Position numbers and translations under genes: made by a program. Of a DNA stretch of 64,000 nucleotides, positions 54,415-62,600 are shown piece by piece. The notes under the pieces are model-generated. The model saw only the letters and a list, made by a program, of their open reading frames with translations. It searched no databases and was not told where the DNA came from. The first letter of the stretch is position 1. Every line of letters begins with the position of its first letter. The DNA is from Cellulomonas sp. C5510 (GTDB lineage: Bacteria; Actinomycetota; Actinomycetes; Actinomycetales; Cellulomonadaceae), in assembly GCF_019797765.1 (NCBI RefSeq), contig NZ_CP081862.1:2666001-2730000 (forward strand). The letters are read 5' to 3'.

Positions 54415-54786
54415 GTCAACCTCGATCACGTCGTGCGACCACCCGGACACATCGGGTGGCCGCGGTGCCAGGGGGAGGGCGTCGCGGGCGGACCCGGCGA
54501 CGTCCTCCATCAGACAGGTCGGGCCCGCCCGGTCGCCATGTGGGATCCTCCGAACCTGGCGCCCCCGGACGGTGCGGTCCGTTGTGCGACACACCGAGCG
54601 CGTCACACGCGCGTCACACGGGAGGACCCCTGCGGGGTCGGCCCGGCGGATCGCCCAGCGCGCGCCCCGAGCGCCCCGCCGCGTCGTTGGTGGATCGCAC
54701 GAAGCAGCAGCCCACGGCCCTGTGGTTGGCTTCCGGACGAGCGTGGGGCGGACCGCGCGCACCACGACCAGGAGCGGGAGGCGAAC
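54415..54786. other. Divergent leader region between NMT1 operon and deaminase gene
   Basis: This 372-bp stretch carries the promoters of both operons. Seen by eye: a hairpin CCACCCG/CGGGTGG (54439-54459), a nine-codon micro-ORF on the minus strand (54510-54539), and a direct repeat GCGCGTCACAC GCGCGTCACAC near 54600-54620. No conserved riboswitch core was recognised. Confidence 0.6.
54510..54539 (-). CDS. Possible upstream micro-ORF (9 codons) in the NMT1 operon leader
   Basis: ATG 54539 has GGAGGATC seven bases upstream, an excellent ribosome binding site, and encodes MATGRARPV before a TGA that overlaps the next ATG (TGATG), which is in frame with the binding-protein gene. It may regulate translation of the operon, or mark the real initiation region. 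Coding status is unproven; nine codons are too few for composition tests. Confidence 0.35.
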   Translation of the reverse strand: MATGRARPV

Positions 54787-55815
54787 GTGTGGCCGACGGC
54801 TGAGCTCCACGTGCACATCGAGGGCACGCTCGACGCCGAGCTGATCCGCGTGCTCGCGGAGCGCCACGGCCTGCCCGTCCCCGCGGGCGCGGGTCGCGGC
54901 GCCCCGTTCCGCGACCTCCAGGAGTTCCTGGACGTCTACTACGCGAACCTCGACGTGCTGCGCACCCGCGAGGACTTCCTCGACCTCGGCGCCCGCTACC
55001 TGGACCGCGCCGCGGCCGCGGGCGTGCGGCACGCCGAGGTGTTCGTCGACCCGCAGTCCCACACGGAGCGCGGCGTGCCCGTCGCGGACGTGCTGCTCGG
55101 CCTCGCGGACGCCCTGGCCGGCGCGCGGGAGCGGCACGGCATGTCCGGCGGGCTGATCGTCTGCTTCCTGCGGCACCTCGGGCCGGACGCCGCGATGGCG
55201 ACGCTGGAGGCCGTGCTCCCCCACCGGTCGCTGCTGCTGGGCGTCGGGCTCGACTCGAGCGAGGTCGGTTTCCCCCCGTCGCTGTTCCGTGACGTCTTCG
55301 AGCGCGCCGCCGCGGAGGGCCTGCACCGCGTGGCGCACGCCGGCGAGGAGGGCGGCCCCGACTACGTCTGGGAGGCCCTGGACGTGCTGGGCGCCGAGCG
55401 GATCGACCACGGCAACCGCGCGCTGGAGGACGTCGAGCTGGTCGCCCACCTGCGCGAGACCCGCACCCCCCTGACCGTGTGCCCGCTGTCCAACGTCGCG
55501 CTGCGCACCGCCGGCCCGGACCTCGCCGACCACCCGATCGCCGTGATGCTCGACGAGGGCCTGCGCGCGTCGGTGCACTCGGACGACCCGGCGTACTTCG
55601 GCGGCTACCTGGACGACAACGTGCGGGCGCTGGTCGCGGCCGGCACGGTCACCGAGGACCAGGTCGGCGTGCTCGCCGCGAACGCCGTGGTGTCGTCGTT
55701 CCTGCCCGAGGCCGGCAAGGCGGCGCTGCTCGCGGAGATCCGCGCGTACGCGCTCGCCACCGGCGCCGCCGTGCCCGCGCTCGCCGCCGGCTCCGACGAC
55801 GCCGCGGCCGGCTGA
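54787..55815 (+). CDS. Adenosine/adenine deaminase family protein
   Basis: A 342-residue TIM-barrel deaminase. GTG 54787 has GGAGG about eight bases before it. Metal His8 and His10 in ELHVHIEGTLD; then HAGEE (catalytic His and Glu), RIDHGNRA, and SDDPAYFGGYLDDN with the metal Asp. The SDDPAYFGGY motif is typical of adenine deaminases in this family rather than classical adenosine deaminases, so adenine is the more likely substrate. It is divergent from the NMT1 operon and followed after nine bases by a PPC-domain gene. Confidence 0.88.
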   Translation: MWPTAELHVHIEGTLDAELIRVLAERHGLPVPAGAGRGAPFRDLQEFLDVYYANLDVLRTREDFLDLGARYLDRAAAAGVRHAEVFVDPQSHTERGVPVADVLLGLADALAGARERHGMSGGLIVCFLRHLGPDAAMATLEAVLPHRSLLLGVGLDSSEVGFPPSLFRDVFERAAAEGLHRVAHAGEEGGPDYVWEALDVLGAERIDHGNRALEDVELVAHLRETRTPLTVCPLSNVALRTAGPDLADHPIAVMLDEGLRASVHSDDPAYFGGYLDDNVRALVAAGTVTEDQVGVLAANAVVSSFLPEAGKAALLAEIRAYALATGAAVPALAAGSDDAAAG

Positions 55816-55824
55816 GGCGGACGC

Positions 55825-56283
55825 GTGCAGAGCAGCGAGGTCACCACCGGGCGCCGCGTCGCCGTCGTGCTGGAGCCGGGCGACGAGGTGCTGTCCTCCC
55901 TCGCCGAGGCGTGCCGCGCCCACGGCATCCGGCAGGGGTTCGTGCCCGTGTTCTCCGGGGCGTTCCGGTCGGTGCGGTTCATCGCCGCGGACACCCCGGT
56001 CGCCGACCAGGAGCCGCCGCTGCCCCACGAGGTCACCGTCACCTACTCCGAGGGCATCGGCAGCGGGACGATCCTGTGGGACGCCGAGGCGCAGGCGGCC
56101 ACGCCGCACGTGCACCTCGCCGTGGGCGTGAAGAACGCCGCCGCGGCGGGGTTCGCCGGGCACCTGCTCGGGGCCGAGGCGCACTACACGGTCGAGGTGC
56201 TGGTGGAGGAGGTCGTCTCCCCCGCGCTGCTGCGGGTCCCGGACCCGCGGGCGTGGGGCATCCCGACGATGCGCTTCGCCTGA
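55825..56283 (+). CDS. PPC (DUF296) domain protein
   Basis: A 152-residue protein that is essentially a single PPC domain: RRVAVVLEPGDEVLSSLAEACRAHGIRQGFVPVFSGAFRSV, with the conserved PHVHLAVG motif (two His) and GHLLGAEAHYTVEVLVEEV. Plant members bind DNA with AT-hooks; bacterial stand-alone versions have no fixed function and may bind metal or a small ligand. GTG 55825 lies nine bases after the deaminase stop, so the two are cotranscribed. It is convergent with the PucR gene. Confidence 0.87.
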   Translation: MQSSEVTTGRRVAVVLEPGDEVLSSLAEACRAHGIRQGFVPVFSGAFRSVRFIAADTPVADQEPPLPHEVTVTYSEGIGSGTILWDAEAQAATPHVHLAVGVKNAAAAGFAGHLLGAEAHYTVEVLVEEVVSPALLRVPDPRAWGIPTMRFA

Positions 56284-56303
56284 GGAGGCGCGGTCGCCGC
56301 GGG

Positions 56304-57848
56304 CTACTCGGACTCGTCCAGGCAGGCCATCGCGAGGAACAGGTCCACGCGGTCCGCCATCGTGCCCATGTCGCGGTTGGTCAGCTCCTCGATGCGGGCG
56401 ATCCGGTAGCGCAGCGTGTTGGTGTGCAGGTGCAGCTGGCGCGCCGTCTCCTGCCAGGCCCCGCCTCCGTCGAGGAACGCCCGCAGCGTGCCGACGAGGT
56501 CCGCGTTGTGCCGCTCGTCGTAGGACACCAGCGGCGCCAGCACCTCCCGGGCGTACCCGGCGCGCGTGCTCTCCCCGAGCATCCGCAGCAGGGCGCGGTG
56601 CGACTGGACGTGCAATGAGGTCGACACGACGACGGGCCCGGTCCCCGCCGCGTTCTGCACCCGCTCGACCGCCGTGGCGATGGCCGAGTTCAGGCGGCTC
56701 ACGCCGCTGACCGGGTCGCTGAGACCCACGCGGAGCTGCCGCCCGGCGAGCAGCAGGTGGTACTCCTCCGTCAGGTGCTCCGCGAGCGGCCGCTCGTCGT
56801 CGCCCGCGCCGTTCACCAGCAGGATGGCGAGGTCGTCCGTGCGGCAGCCCATGACGCGGTGCCCGCGGGCGGACAGGGTGCGTTGCAGCATCTCCAGCGT
56901 CGCCGCGCGCGGGAACCGCGGGTCGTCCACCCGGGCGGCGACGATCGTCGTCTCGTCCTGGGGGGCCATGCCCTCCAGGCGCATCCGCGCGGAGATCGCG
57001 CCCGGGGACGCCTCCTGGTCGCGGATGGACGTGATGAGCGCGGCGACCTGCGCGTCCCGGGTCTCCCGCCAGCGGGCCGCGAGCTCCATCTCCACCCGCA
57101 GCGCACCCACCAGGGCGTCGACGGCCAGCGTGACCTCGTCGGAGAACGCGCGGTGGTCGCCCCAGATCCCCAGGAACCCCGACCGGTCACGCGTGCCGGT
57201 GCGCACCACCGTCGCCGGCCCCCCGGGACCCGGGACGATCACCCGGCGCTCGTGCTCCCGGGCGATCACCGCGTTCCACTGCTCCGCGACCTGCGCGCGG
57301 TCCGGCGCCGCCCCCGCCGACGCGAGCAGCGCCCCGGTCTCGTCGATGACCCAGCACCCCACGGCGAACTCGGCGGTGAGCTGACCGAGCAGCTCCGCGA
57401 CGCCGCCGCCGCGCGCCACGGCGTCGGCGATCCGCCGGCTGAACCGCATCGTCCGGCTCGCCAACCCGGCCGGGGACCCCGGCTGCTGCGCGGCGATGAC
57501 GTCGGCGATCCGCCGGAACGACACCCCGGGCGACACCGTGAGCAGCGTGAGCCCCCGGTCCCGGCAGGTCGCGATCACCTCGTCGGGGATCACGCCGATC
57601 TCGATCAGCCCCAGCACCACCGCCGCGACGCCCTGCTGCGCGAGCGCACCCAGGAACGTCGCCGCGCCCCCCGGCCGGTCCAGCCACAGCCCGGAGGTGA
57701 GCACCACGTCACCTGTCGACAGGAACCGCGACGGGTCGGGCAGGTCCGTGATGTACGCGGACTGCACGGGCCGGTCGAGCGCGTCCGGCTCCGCCGCGAC
57801 GAGGCTCAGCCCCAGCTCCGGGTCGGCCAGGAGGTCACGCACGTCCAC
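56304..57848 (-). CDS. PucR family transcriptional regulator
   Basis: A 514-residue regulator. The N-terminal PucR domain (about 1-125) includes ITDLPDPSRFLSTGDVVLTSGLW and VIATCRDRGLTLLTVSP. A GGDEF-like central region (about 280-420) without catalytic motif follows, then the C-terminal HTH GGAWQETARQLHLHTNTLRYRIARIEELT. PucR regulators activate purine, hydantoin, proline or GABA catabolism. It lies next to the adenine-deaminase and NMT1-transport genes and is convergent with the PPC gene, so it is the best candidate regulator of the cluster. GTG 57848 is the start that preserves the PucR domain. Confidence 0.9.
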   Translation of the reverse strand: MDVRDLLADPELGLSLVAAEPDALDRPVQSAYITDLPDPSRFLSTGDVVLTSGLWLDRPGGAATFLGALAQQGVAAVVLGLIEIGVIPDEVIATCRDRGLTLLTVSPGVSFRRIADVIAAQQPGSPAGLASRTMRFSRRIADAVARGGGVAELLGQLTAEFAVGCWVIDETGALLASAGAAPDRAQVAEQWNAVIAREHERRVIVPGPGGPATVVRTGTRDRSGFLGIWGDHRAFSDEVTLAVDALVGALRVEMELAARWRETRDAQVAALITSIRDQEASPGAISARMRLEGMAPQDETTIVAARVDDPRFPRAATLEMLQRTLSARGHRVMGCRTDDLAILLVNGAGDDERPLAEHLTEEYHLLLAGRQLRVGLSDPVSGVSRLNSAIATAVERVQNAAGTGPVVVSTSLHVQSHRALLRMLGESTRAGYAREVLAPLVSYDERHNADLVGTLRAFLDGGGAWQETARQLHLHTNTLRYRIARIEELTNRDMGTMADRVDLFLAMACLDESE

Positions 57849-57937
57849 TGCTCACCACCCGGTCCCCGCTCGGCACCGGGACAGTCTACGGAGGCGCCCG
57901 GGCGCGGGACCGCCCCCGTCCACGGCAGGATGGACCC

Positions 57938-59251
57938 GTGACCACCCACGCCCCGCTCGACCGCCCGGACCAGCCGCGCCGCCTGCGCACCGCCATGTTC
58001 GTCGACTTCGACAACGTGTACATCGGCCTGCGCCGGCTCGACCCGGACGCCGCCGAGGCGTTCGCGACCGACCCGGGTCACTGGCTCGCCGAGCTGGAGA
58101 GCGGCTCGGACGCCGACGGCGACTTCACCCGCCGGTTCCTGGTGCGCGCCTGCTACCTGAACCCGTCGGTGTTCTCCCGGTTCCGCCCGAACTTCACGCG
58201 CGCCGGCTTCCAGGTGGTCGACTGCCCGTCGCTCACCCAGCAGGGCAAGAGCAGCGCCGACATCAACCTCGTGCTCGACGCCGTCGACGCGCTCGACGGG
58301 GCGACCCGGTACGACGAGTTCGTCATCGTGTCCGCCGACGCCGACTTCACGCCGCTCGTGCAGCGCTGCCGGGCGGCCGACCGCCGGGTCACGATCATCA
58401 CCGCGAGCCCCGCGGCCAGCGCGTACCGCGCCGTGGCGGACACCGTCATCACCGCGGACGACCTCGCCGAGCTGGTGACCGCGGGTGCCACCGCCGAGAC
58501 GGTCGAGGCCGAACCCGCGCCGGAGGTCGTCCCCGAGGCCGCCGTCTCGACCGCGCCGCTCGCCCCGGTGACCGCCCCCGCGGCGGCGAGCGCCGGGTCG
58601 CTCGCCGCGCGGCGGGCCGTCCTGCAGCGGGTGCGCTCGGCCGACCGGCCCGTCCCCACGGGAGCCGTGGCGCAGGCCGCGCAGCAGGCCGACCCGACGC
58701 TGCCGACGACGCGCTGGGCGGGCGCCGGCGGGTTCCTGCCGTGGCTCGCGCAGGTCGTCCCGGAGCTCGGGGTCGCCGCGCGGCCGTCGCCCGGCTACGT
58801 GTGGGACCCCAAGCGGTTCGGCGAGGCCGACCTGCCCGGCGCCGCCTCCCCCGCCCCGGGCACCGACCCGACCGCCCTGCAGCGGCAGGTCATCGCGGTC
58901 ACCGACACGCCCGGCCTCAGCAAGGAGAACTACCGCGTCCTGCTGACGACGCTCGCCGACGACGTCCGCGCGCACCCGTTCGAGCGCGCCACGACGGCGC
59001 GCCGGGTGCGCGACGCGTGCCAGGAGGCCGGCGCGGCGGTCGGGCGGTCCACCGTGAACTTCGTGATCTCGGGCGTGCTGTACGCCGGGCTCGAGCTGAC
59101 CTCCGACGTCACGGCCGAGGACATCGCGGAGGCCTGGGCGGACAACGTCATCGGCCTGTGCCGAGGCGCGCGGATGGAGCTGACCGAGGCCGACGAGCAG
59201 GCCATCGACGACTGGGTCGGCGGCGGCCTGCTGGACGACCCCGAGGACTGA
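57938..59251 (+). CDS. NYN-domain ribonuclease-like protein with LOTUS-type domain
   Basis: A 437-residue cytoplasmic protein. The NYN domain (about 17-175) has the PIN-like acidic residues in MFVDFDNVYIG, KSSADINLVLDAVDA and IVSADADFTPLVQ, expected to bind a metal for RNA cleavage. After an Ala/Pro/Val-rich linker comes a winged-helix region at about 225-290 (LAARRAVLQRVRSAD, GGFLPWLAQVVPELG, PGYVWDPKRF) that fits an OST-HTH/LOTUS domain, followed by a second alpha-helical domain. This layout suits an RNA-targeting endonuclease. It is a single gene on the opposite strand from PucR. Confidence 0.88.
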   Translation: MTTHAPLDRPDQPRRLRTAMFVDFDNVYIGLRRLDPDAAEAFATDPGHWLAELESGSDADGDFTRRFLVRACYLNPSVFSRFRPNFTRAGFQVVDCPSLTQQGKSSADINLVLDAVDALDGATRYDEFVIVSADADFTPLVQRCRAADRRVTIITASPAASAYRAVADTVITADDLAELVTAGATAETVEAEPAPEVVPEAAVSTAPLAPVTAPAAASAGSLAARRAVLQRVRSADRPVPTGAVAQAAQQADPTLPTTRWAGAGGFLPWLAQVVPELGVAARPSPGYVWDPKRFGEADLPGAASPAPGTDPTALQRQVIAVTDTPGLSKENYRVLLTTLADDVRAHPFERATTARRVRDACQEAGAAVGRSTVNFVISGVLYAGLELTSDVTAEDIAEAWADNVIGLCRGARMELTEADEQAIDDWVGGGLLDDPED

Positions 59252-59266
59252 CCCGCAGCGGGTCGG

Positions 59267-59689
59267 TCAGGCGGCGTCGCCGGAGATGTTCACCAGCCAC
59301 GTGACGCCGTGCTTGTCCGTCACCATGCCGAACGCGTCCCCCCAGGGGGCCACCGTGAGCGGCTCGATCACCCGCCCGCCCTCGGACAGCTTCTCCCAGT
59401 AGCCGCGCAGCTCCGCGTCGGCGTCCGCCCCGCCGCTGAGCGACACCGAGAAGGTGTCGCCCGGCGTGTACGCCATGGCGTTCGGGGTGTCGGACGCCAT
59501 GAGCACGAGGCCGCCGGGGGTCTCCAGCTGGCTGTGCATGACCTTGTCCTGCTCGGCGGGGTCCTCGCTCGCGTGGAAGTCCGCGAACGTGCTGATGGTG
59601 AGCTCGCCACCGAACACGGACCGGTAGAACTCCATCGCCTCGCGGGCGGTGTCGCGGAAGCCGAGATAGGGGTTGAGGCGGACGGGCAT
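59267..59689 (-). CDS. VOC-family protein (PhnB/YdhR-like glyoxalase fold)
   Basis: A 140-residue protein from ATG 59689 with GAGGAG six bases upstream. It has the paired beta-alpha-beta-beta-beta modules of the VOC fold: NPYLGFRDTAREAMEFYRSVFGGEL, the VMHSQLETPGGLVLMASD segment and the late GDAFGMVTDKHGVTWLVN. Members of the 3-demethylubiquinone-methyltransferase-like / PhnB group usually lack a defined role. It is convergent with the NYN gene, 15 bp apart. Confidence 0.92.
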   Translation of the reverse strand: MPVRLNPYLGFRDTAREAMEFYRSVFGGELTISTFADFHASEDPAEQDKVMHSQLETPGGLVLMASDTPNAMAYTPGDTFSVSLSGGADADAELRGYWEKLSEGGRVIEPLTVAPWGDAFGMVTDKHGVTWLVNISGDAA

Positions 59690-59779
59690 GGGGGCTCTCC
59701 TCGGCGTCGGACGACCGCTGGTGTGATGCCGATCACACTGCCGCCGCCGTCCTCCCGCCGTCAAGCGCCCGGCGCGCGC

Positions 59780-61027
59780 TCACACCCCGAGCAGCCTCCG
59801 GGCGACCGCCCGCGCGGCCCGGCGGCCCGACACCAGCGCGCCCTGCTGCGACGGCGTGTCCCGGTGGTCGCCGCACACGTACCGTCCGTCCCCCAGGTCG
59901 ACCGGCTGCCGCACCCGCAGCGGCGGCGGCACCGCCGGGAGCGCCGCCGTGATCTCGTGCGTGGCGAGCTCGCGCCAGCCCCGCGGGTCGGCCCCGAGCA
60001 TCTCGCCGGCCTGCCGGCGCACCACGGCGGGGTCGGGTCGCGCCGCGGGGCCCCGGGGGCCGGGGGCCAGCACGCACGTCGCCTGCACGAGCTGCGCGCC
60101 CGCCGGCGCGGAGCCCCGCGCGACGGCCGACACCAGCGCGGCGTTCACGACCGGTCCGCGTCGCCGCCCGTCCACCACGACCGCGTCGACCCGCGGGACG
60201 CCCTCGGCCTCCCACCACGTCGTGCTCAGGCCGCGCACCGGCGGCGCCTCGACCCCCGTGAGGGCCGCGGCGGTGGCCGCGTCCGTGGCGACGACCACGG
60301 CGCGCGCCGCGATGCCGCCGCCGCCCACCCGCACCGCGTGTCCGCCCGGCACCGGCTCGACCGCGTCGACCCGCACCCCGGTCGCCACGTGCGGCAGCGG
60401 GGCCGCGAGCAGCGCCGGCAGGGCACCGGCACCACCCACCGGGATGCCCGGCGTGCCGCGCAGCATCGAGCGCACCACCAGCCGCACGAAGGCCGCGGAC
60501 GTCGAGCCCGACTCGTCGGCCAGCACGCCGGCGAGGAACGGCTCGAGCACCTCGTGGCGCAGCCGCCCGTCGACGCCGGCCGCGCGGAACGACTCCGCCA
60601 GCGAGGTGTCCGGCCCCGCCTCGAGCGAGCGCACCGGCCCGAGCGCGGGGGCGGCCCAGCGGGCGAGCGCCGCCAGCTCGCCGACGCGCAGGTACCCGCT
60701 GCCCAGTGTCACCGGCAGCGCTCCGGGCGCCCGCCGGGGGTCGGCGAGCAGCGCCAGGCCGTCCGCGCGGCGGACCGCGACGCCCGCGAGGAACGGCTGC
60801 ACCCGCAGCGCCGCGACGTCGACCTCCCGGCGCAGGGCCGGGTAGGCGGGGTTGACCACCTGGAACCCGCGGTCCAGCGTGAACCCGTCGACCCGGTCGC
60901 TGCGCATCCGGCCGCCGACGACCTCCGCCGCCTCCAGCACCCGGACGTCGAGCCCACGGGCGTGCAGCACCCGCGCGCAGGTCAGGCCCGCCAGTCCGGC
61001 ACCCACCACCACGACGTCGCAGTCCAT
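59780..61027 (-). CDS. FAD-dependent amine-oxidase/phytoene-desaturase-like oxidoreductase
   Basis: A 415-residue flavoprotein. The N-terminal dinucleotide motif VVVGAGLAGLTCARVLHARG and GGRMRSDRVDGFTLDRGFQVVNPAYP mark the NAD(P)-binding-8 / protoporphyrinogen-oxidase-like class. The C-terminal FAD contact is GRYVCGDHRDTPSQQGALVSGRRAA. Substrate unknown; related genes accompany carotenoid or flavonoid metabolism, but nothing similar lies nearby here. It is on the same strand as, and 49 bp before, the LysR gene's end. Confidence 0.88.
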   Translation of the reverse strand: MDCDVVVVGAGLAGLTCARVLHARGLDVRVLEAAEVVGGRMRSDRVDGFTLDRGFQVVNPAYPALRREVDVAALRVQPFLAGVAVRRADGLALLADPRRAPGALPVTLGSGYLRVGELAALARWAAPALGPVRSLEAGPDTSLAESFRAAGVDGRLRHEVLEPFLAGVLADESGSTSAAFVRLVVRSMLRGTPGIPVGGAGALPALLAAPLPHVATGVRVDAVEPVPGGHAVRVGGGGIAARAVVVATDAATAAALTGVEAPPVRGLSTTWWEAEGVPRVDAVVVDGRRRGPVVNAALVSAVARGSAPAGAQLVQATCVLAPGPRGPAARPDPAVVRRQAGEMLGADPRGWRELATHEITAALPAVPPPLRVRQPVDLGDGRYVCGDHRDTPSQQGALVSGRRAARAVARRLLGV

Positions 61028-61076
61028 GCGGGGAGCCTAGGGGTGCTCCCTCCGACCCGCCCGGGGGCGCGGCGCC

Positions 61077-61979
61077 TCACACCAGGTCGAGCCCCGAGGC
61101 CACCGCGAGCAGCTCCTCGATGACCGCCACGACGGCCGGGCCGGGCTCCCGGCGGGTGGCCCGGTGGCGGGCGACGAGCCGCCGCGAGCCGAGCCCGGGC
61201 ACCGTCGCGACCGTCACCCCGTCCGGGAGCTCGCCCTGCAGCGCCAGCGCCGGCAGCAGCCCGACCCCCTGCCCGGCCGCGACGAGCGCCAGGGCGACGT
61301 CGAAGTCGTAGTACACGTGCCGGACGGTGGCCGTCCCGAGGGTGGCCGTGACGCGCCCCATCGCCCGCGCGGCAGCGGTGTTCCGCTCGGCCGCGAGCCA
61401 CGTGACCCCCGCGAGGTCGGAGAGCTGGGTGGGCGTCGCGACGGAGCCGGGGAGCACGAGCCGCCAGGGCTCCTCCAGCAGCACGACGTCCCGCTGCCCG
61501 CGCGGCACGTGGGTGTCGGCGTCCTCGTCGCGCTCCAGCAGCACGACGTCGGCGTCACCCTCCCGGAGGCGCCGCATGGACTCGGCCGGGTCGCGCTCCT
61601 CCACGACGAGCTCGATGCCGGGATGGCGCTCCGCCACGACCGCGAACGTCGGGGCGACGACCGCCCGGATCGCCGTCTGGAACCCGGCGACCGTCACCCG
61701 CCCGGACAGCTCGCCGCCGAGCGCCGCCAGCGACTTGCGGGCCTCGACCAGCTCGGACTCGATGCGCTCCGCGGCCTCCGCGAGGATGCGACCGGCCGCC
61801 GTGAGCGTCGCCCCGCGCGGCCCCCTGTCGAGCACCGGGACCCCCTCCTCCGCCTCCAGGCGGGCGATCTGCTGGGACACCGCGGACGGCGTGACGTGCA
61901 GCAGGTCGGCGGCCGCGAGCACCCCGCCGGCGCGGTGCACGGCGAGCAGGACGGCGAGGCGGCGCGGGTCGGTGGGCAT
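61077..61979 (-). CDS. LysR family transcriptional regulator
   Basis: A 300-residue regulator. The winged HTH (about 5-65) reads RRLAVLLAVHRAGGVLAAADLLHVTPSAVSQQIARLEAEEG, and the C-terminal type-2 periplasmic-binding-like domain binds the effector. It is divergent from a small membrane-protein gene; the shared region has GTTCAG (61992-61997) and CTGAAC (62035-62040) as a wide inverted repeat. The FAD oxidoreductase gene follows on the same strand and may be in its regulon. Confidence 0.92.
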   Translation of the reverse strand: MPTDPRRLAVLLAVHRAGGVLAAADLLHVTPSAVSQQIARLEAEEGVPVLDRGPRGATLTAAGRILAEAAERIESELVEARKSLAALGGELSGRVTVAGFQTAIRAVVAPTFAVVAERHPGIELVVEERDPAESMRRLREGDADVVLLERDEDADTHVPRGQRDVVLLEEPWRLVLPGSVATPTQLSDLAGVTWLAAERNTAAARAMGRVTATLGTATVRHVYYDFDVALALVAAGQGVGLLPALALQGELPDGVTVATVPGLGSRRLVARHRATRREPGPAVVAVIEELLAVASGLDLV

Positions 61980-62133
61980 GCCGTCAGACTAGTTCAGTTT
62001 CGCTACACCCCGGTCTCAACATCATTCGATTGTGCTGAACCCGATCCGGACGCACACTGGTGCCGTCGGGAGGCCGCAGGACGGCCCGCCCGGCACCCCC
62101 TCACCCACCCCTGGACCTTCCTGGAGCACGCCC

Positions 62134-62487
62134 GTGTCCGCTCTCGTCACCGCGCTCGGCTGGGTCGGCGCGGTCACGTGCCTCGTCGCCTACGTCCTCG
62201 TCACCCGCGGCACCTGGGCGCCCACCTCCGGGCGGTACCAGCTCGCGAACGTCATCTCCGGGCTGTTCATGGGACTCGTCGCGGCGAGCAGCGGCGTGTG
62301 GCCGTCGGTCGTCACCAACGCGGTGTGGGCCGTGGTCGGCGTGCACGCCGTCGCCGTGGTGCTGCGGGCCCGCCGGCAGCGGGCGCGCGAGGCGGCGCGG
62401 ACCGCGGGCGACGCCCCGGCGGCGACCGTCCACCCCGGCCCGGCACCGGCGGGCCAGCCGCTGGGCGCCGTCGACCTCGCCGCCTGA
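62134..62487 (+). CDS. Small integral membrane protein (CBU_0592-like)
   Basis: A 117-residue protein from GTG 62134, with GGAG nine bases upstream. Three hydrophobic helices (LGWVGAVTCLVAYVLVT, ANVISGLFMGLVAASSG, VTNAVWAVVGVHAVAVVL) are followed by a basic, Ala/Pro-rich cytoplasmic tail. The WVGxxxxLxAY...N layout matches small CBU_0592-type membrane proteins of unknown function. It is divergent from the LysR gene, which may control it. Confidence 0.75.
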   Translation: MSALVTALGWVGAVTCLVAYVLVTRGTWAPTSGRYQLANVISGLFMGLVAASSGVWPSVVTNAVWAVVGVHAVAVVLRARRQRAREAARTAGDAPAATVHPGPAPAGQPLGAVDLAA

Positions 62488-62600
62488 CCTGCGCGGCGTC
62501 GACCTGCCGCTCCCGACGAGGCCGGCCCCGTGGGAGCCCGGCCGCCCCTGAGCCACGCCGTCGGTTGCGGCGCGGGCGACGCGGCGACGACGATCGCGGC

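Noticed and set aside
54414..54511. Longer start (ATG 54511) for the NMT1-type binding protein
   Set aside because: It would put 32 extra residues before the signal peptide; the GTG at 54414 has a ribosome binding site and gives a normal lipoprotein leader.
54430..54600. Riboswitch (TPP, guanidine or xanthine/NMT1 type) ahead of the NMT1 operon
   Set aside because: I could not match a conserved core of any of these by eye. A covariance-model search would decide.
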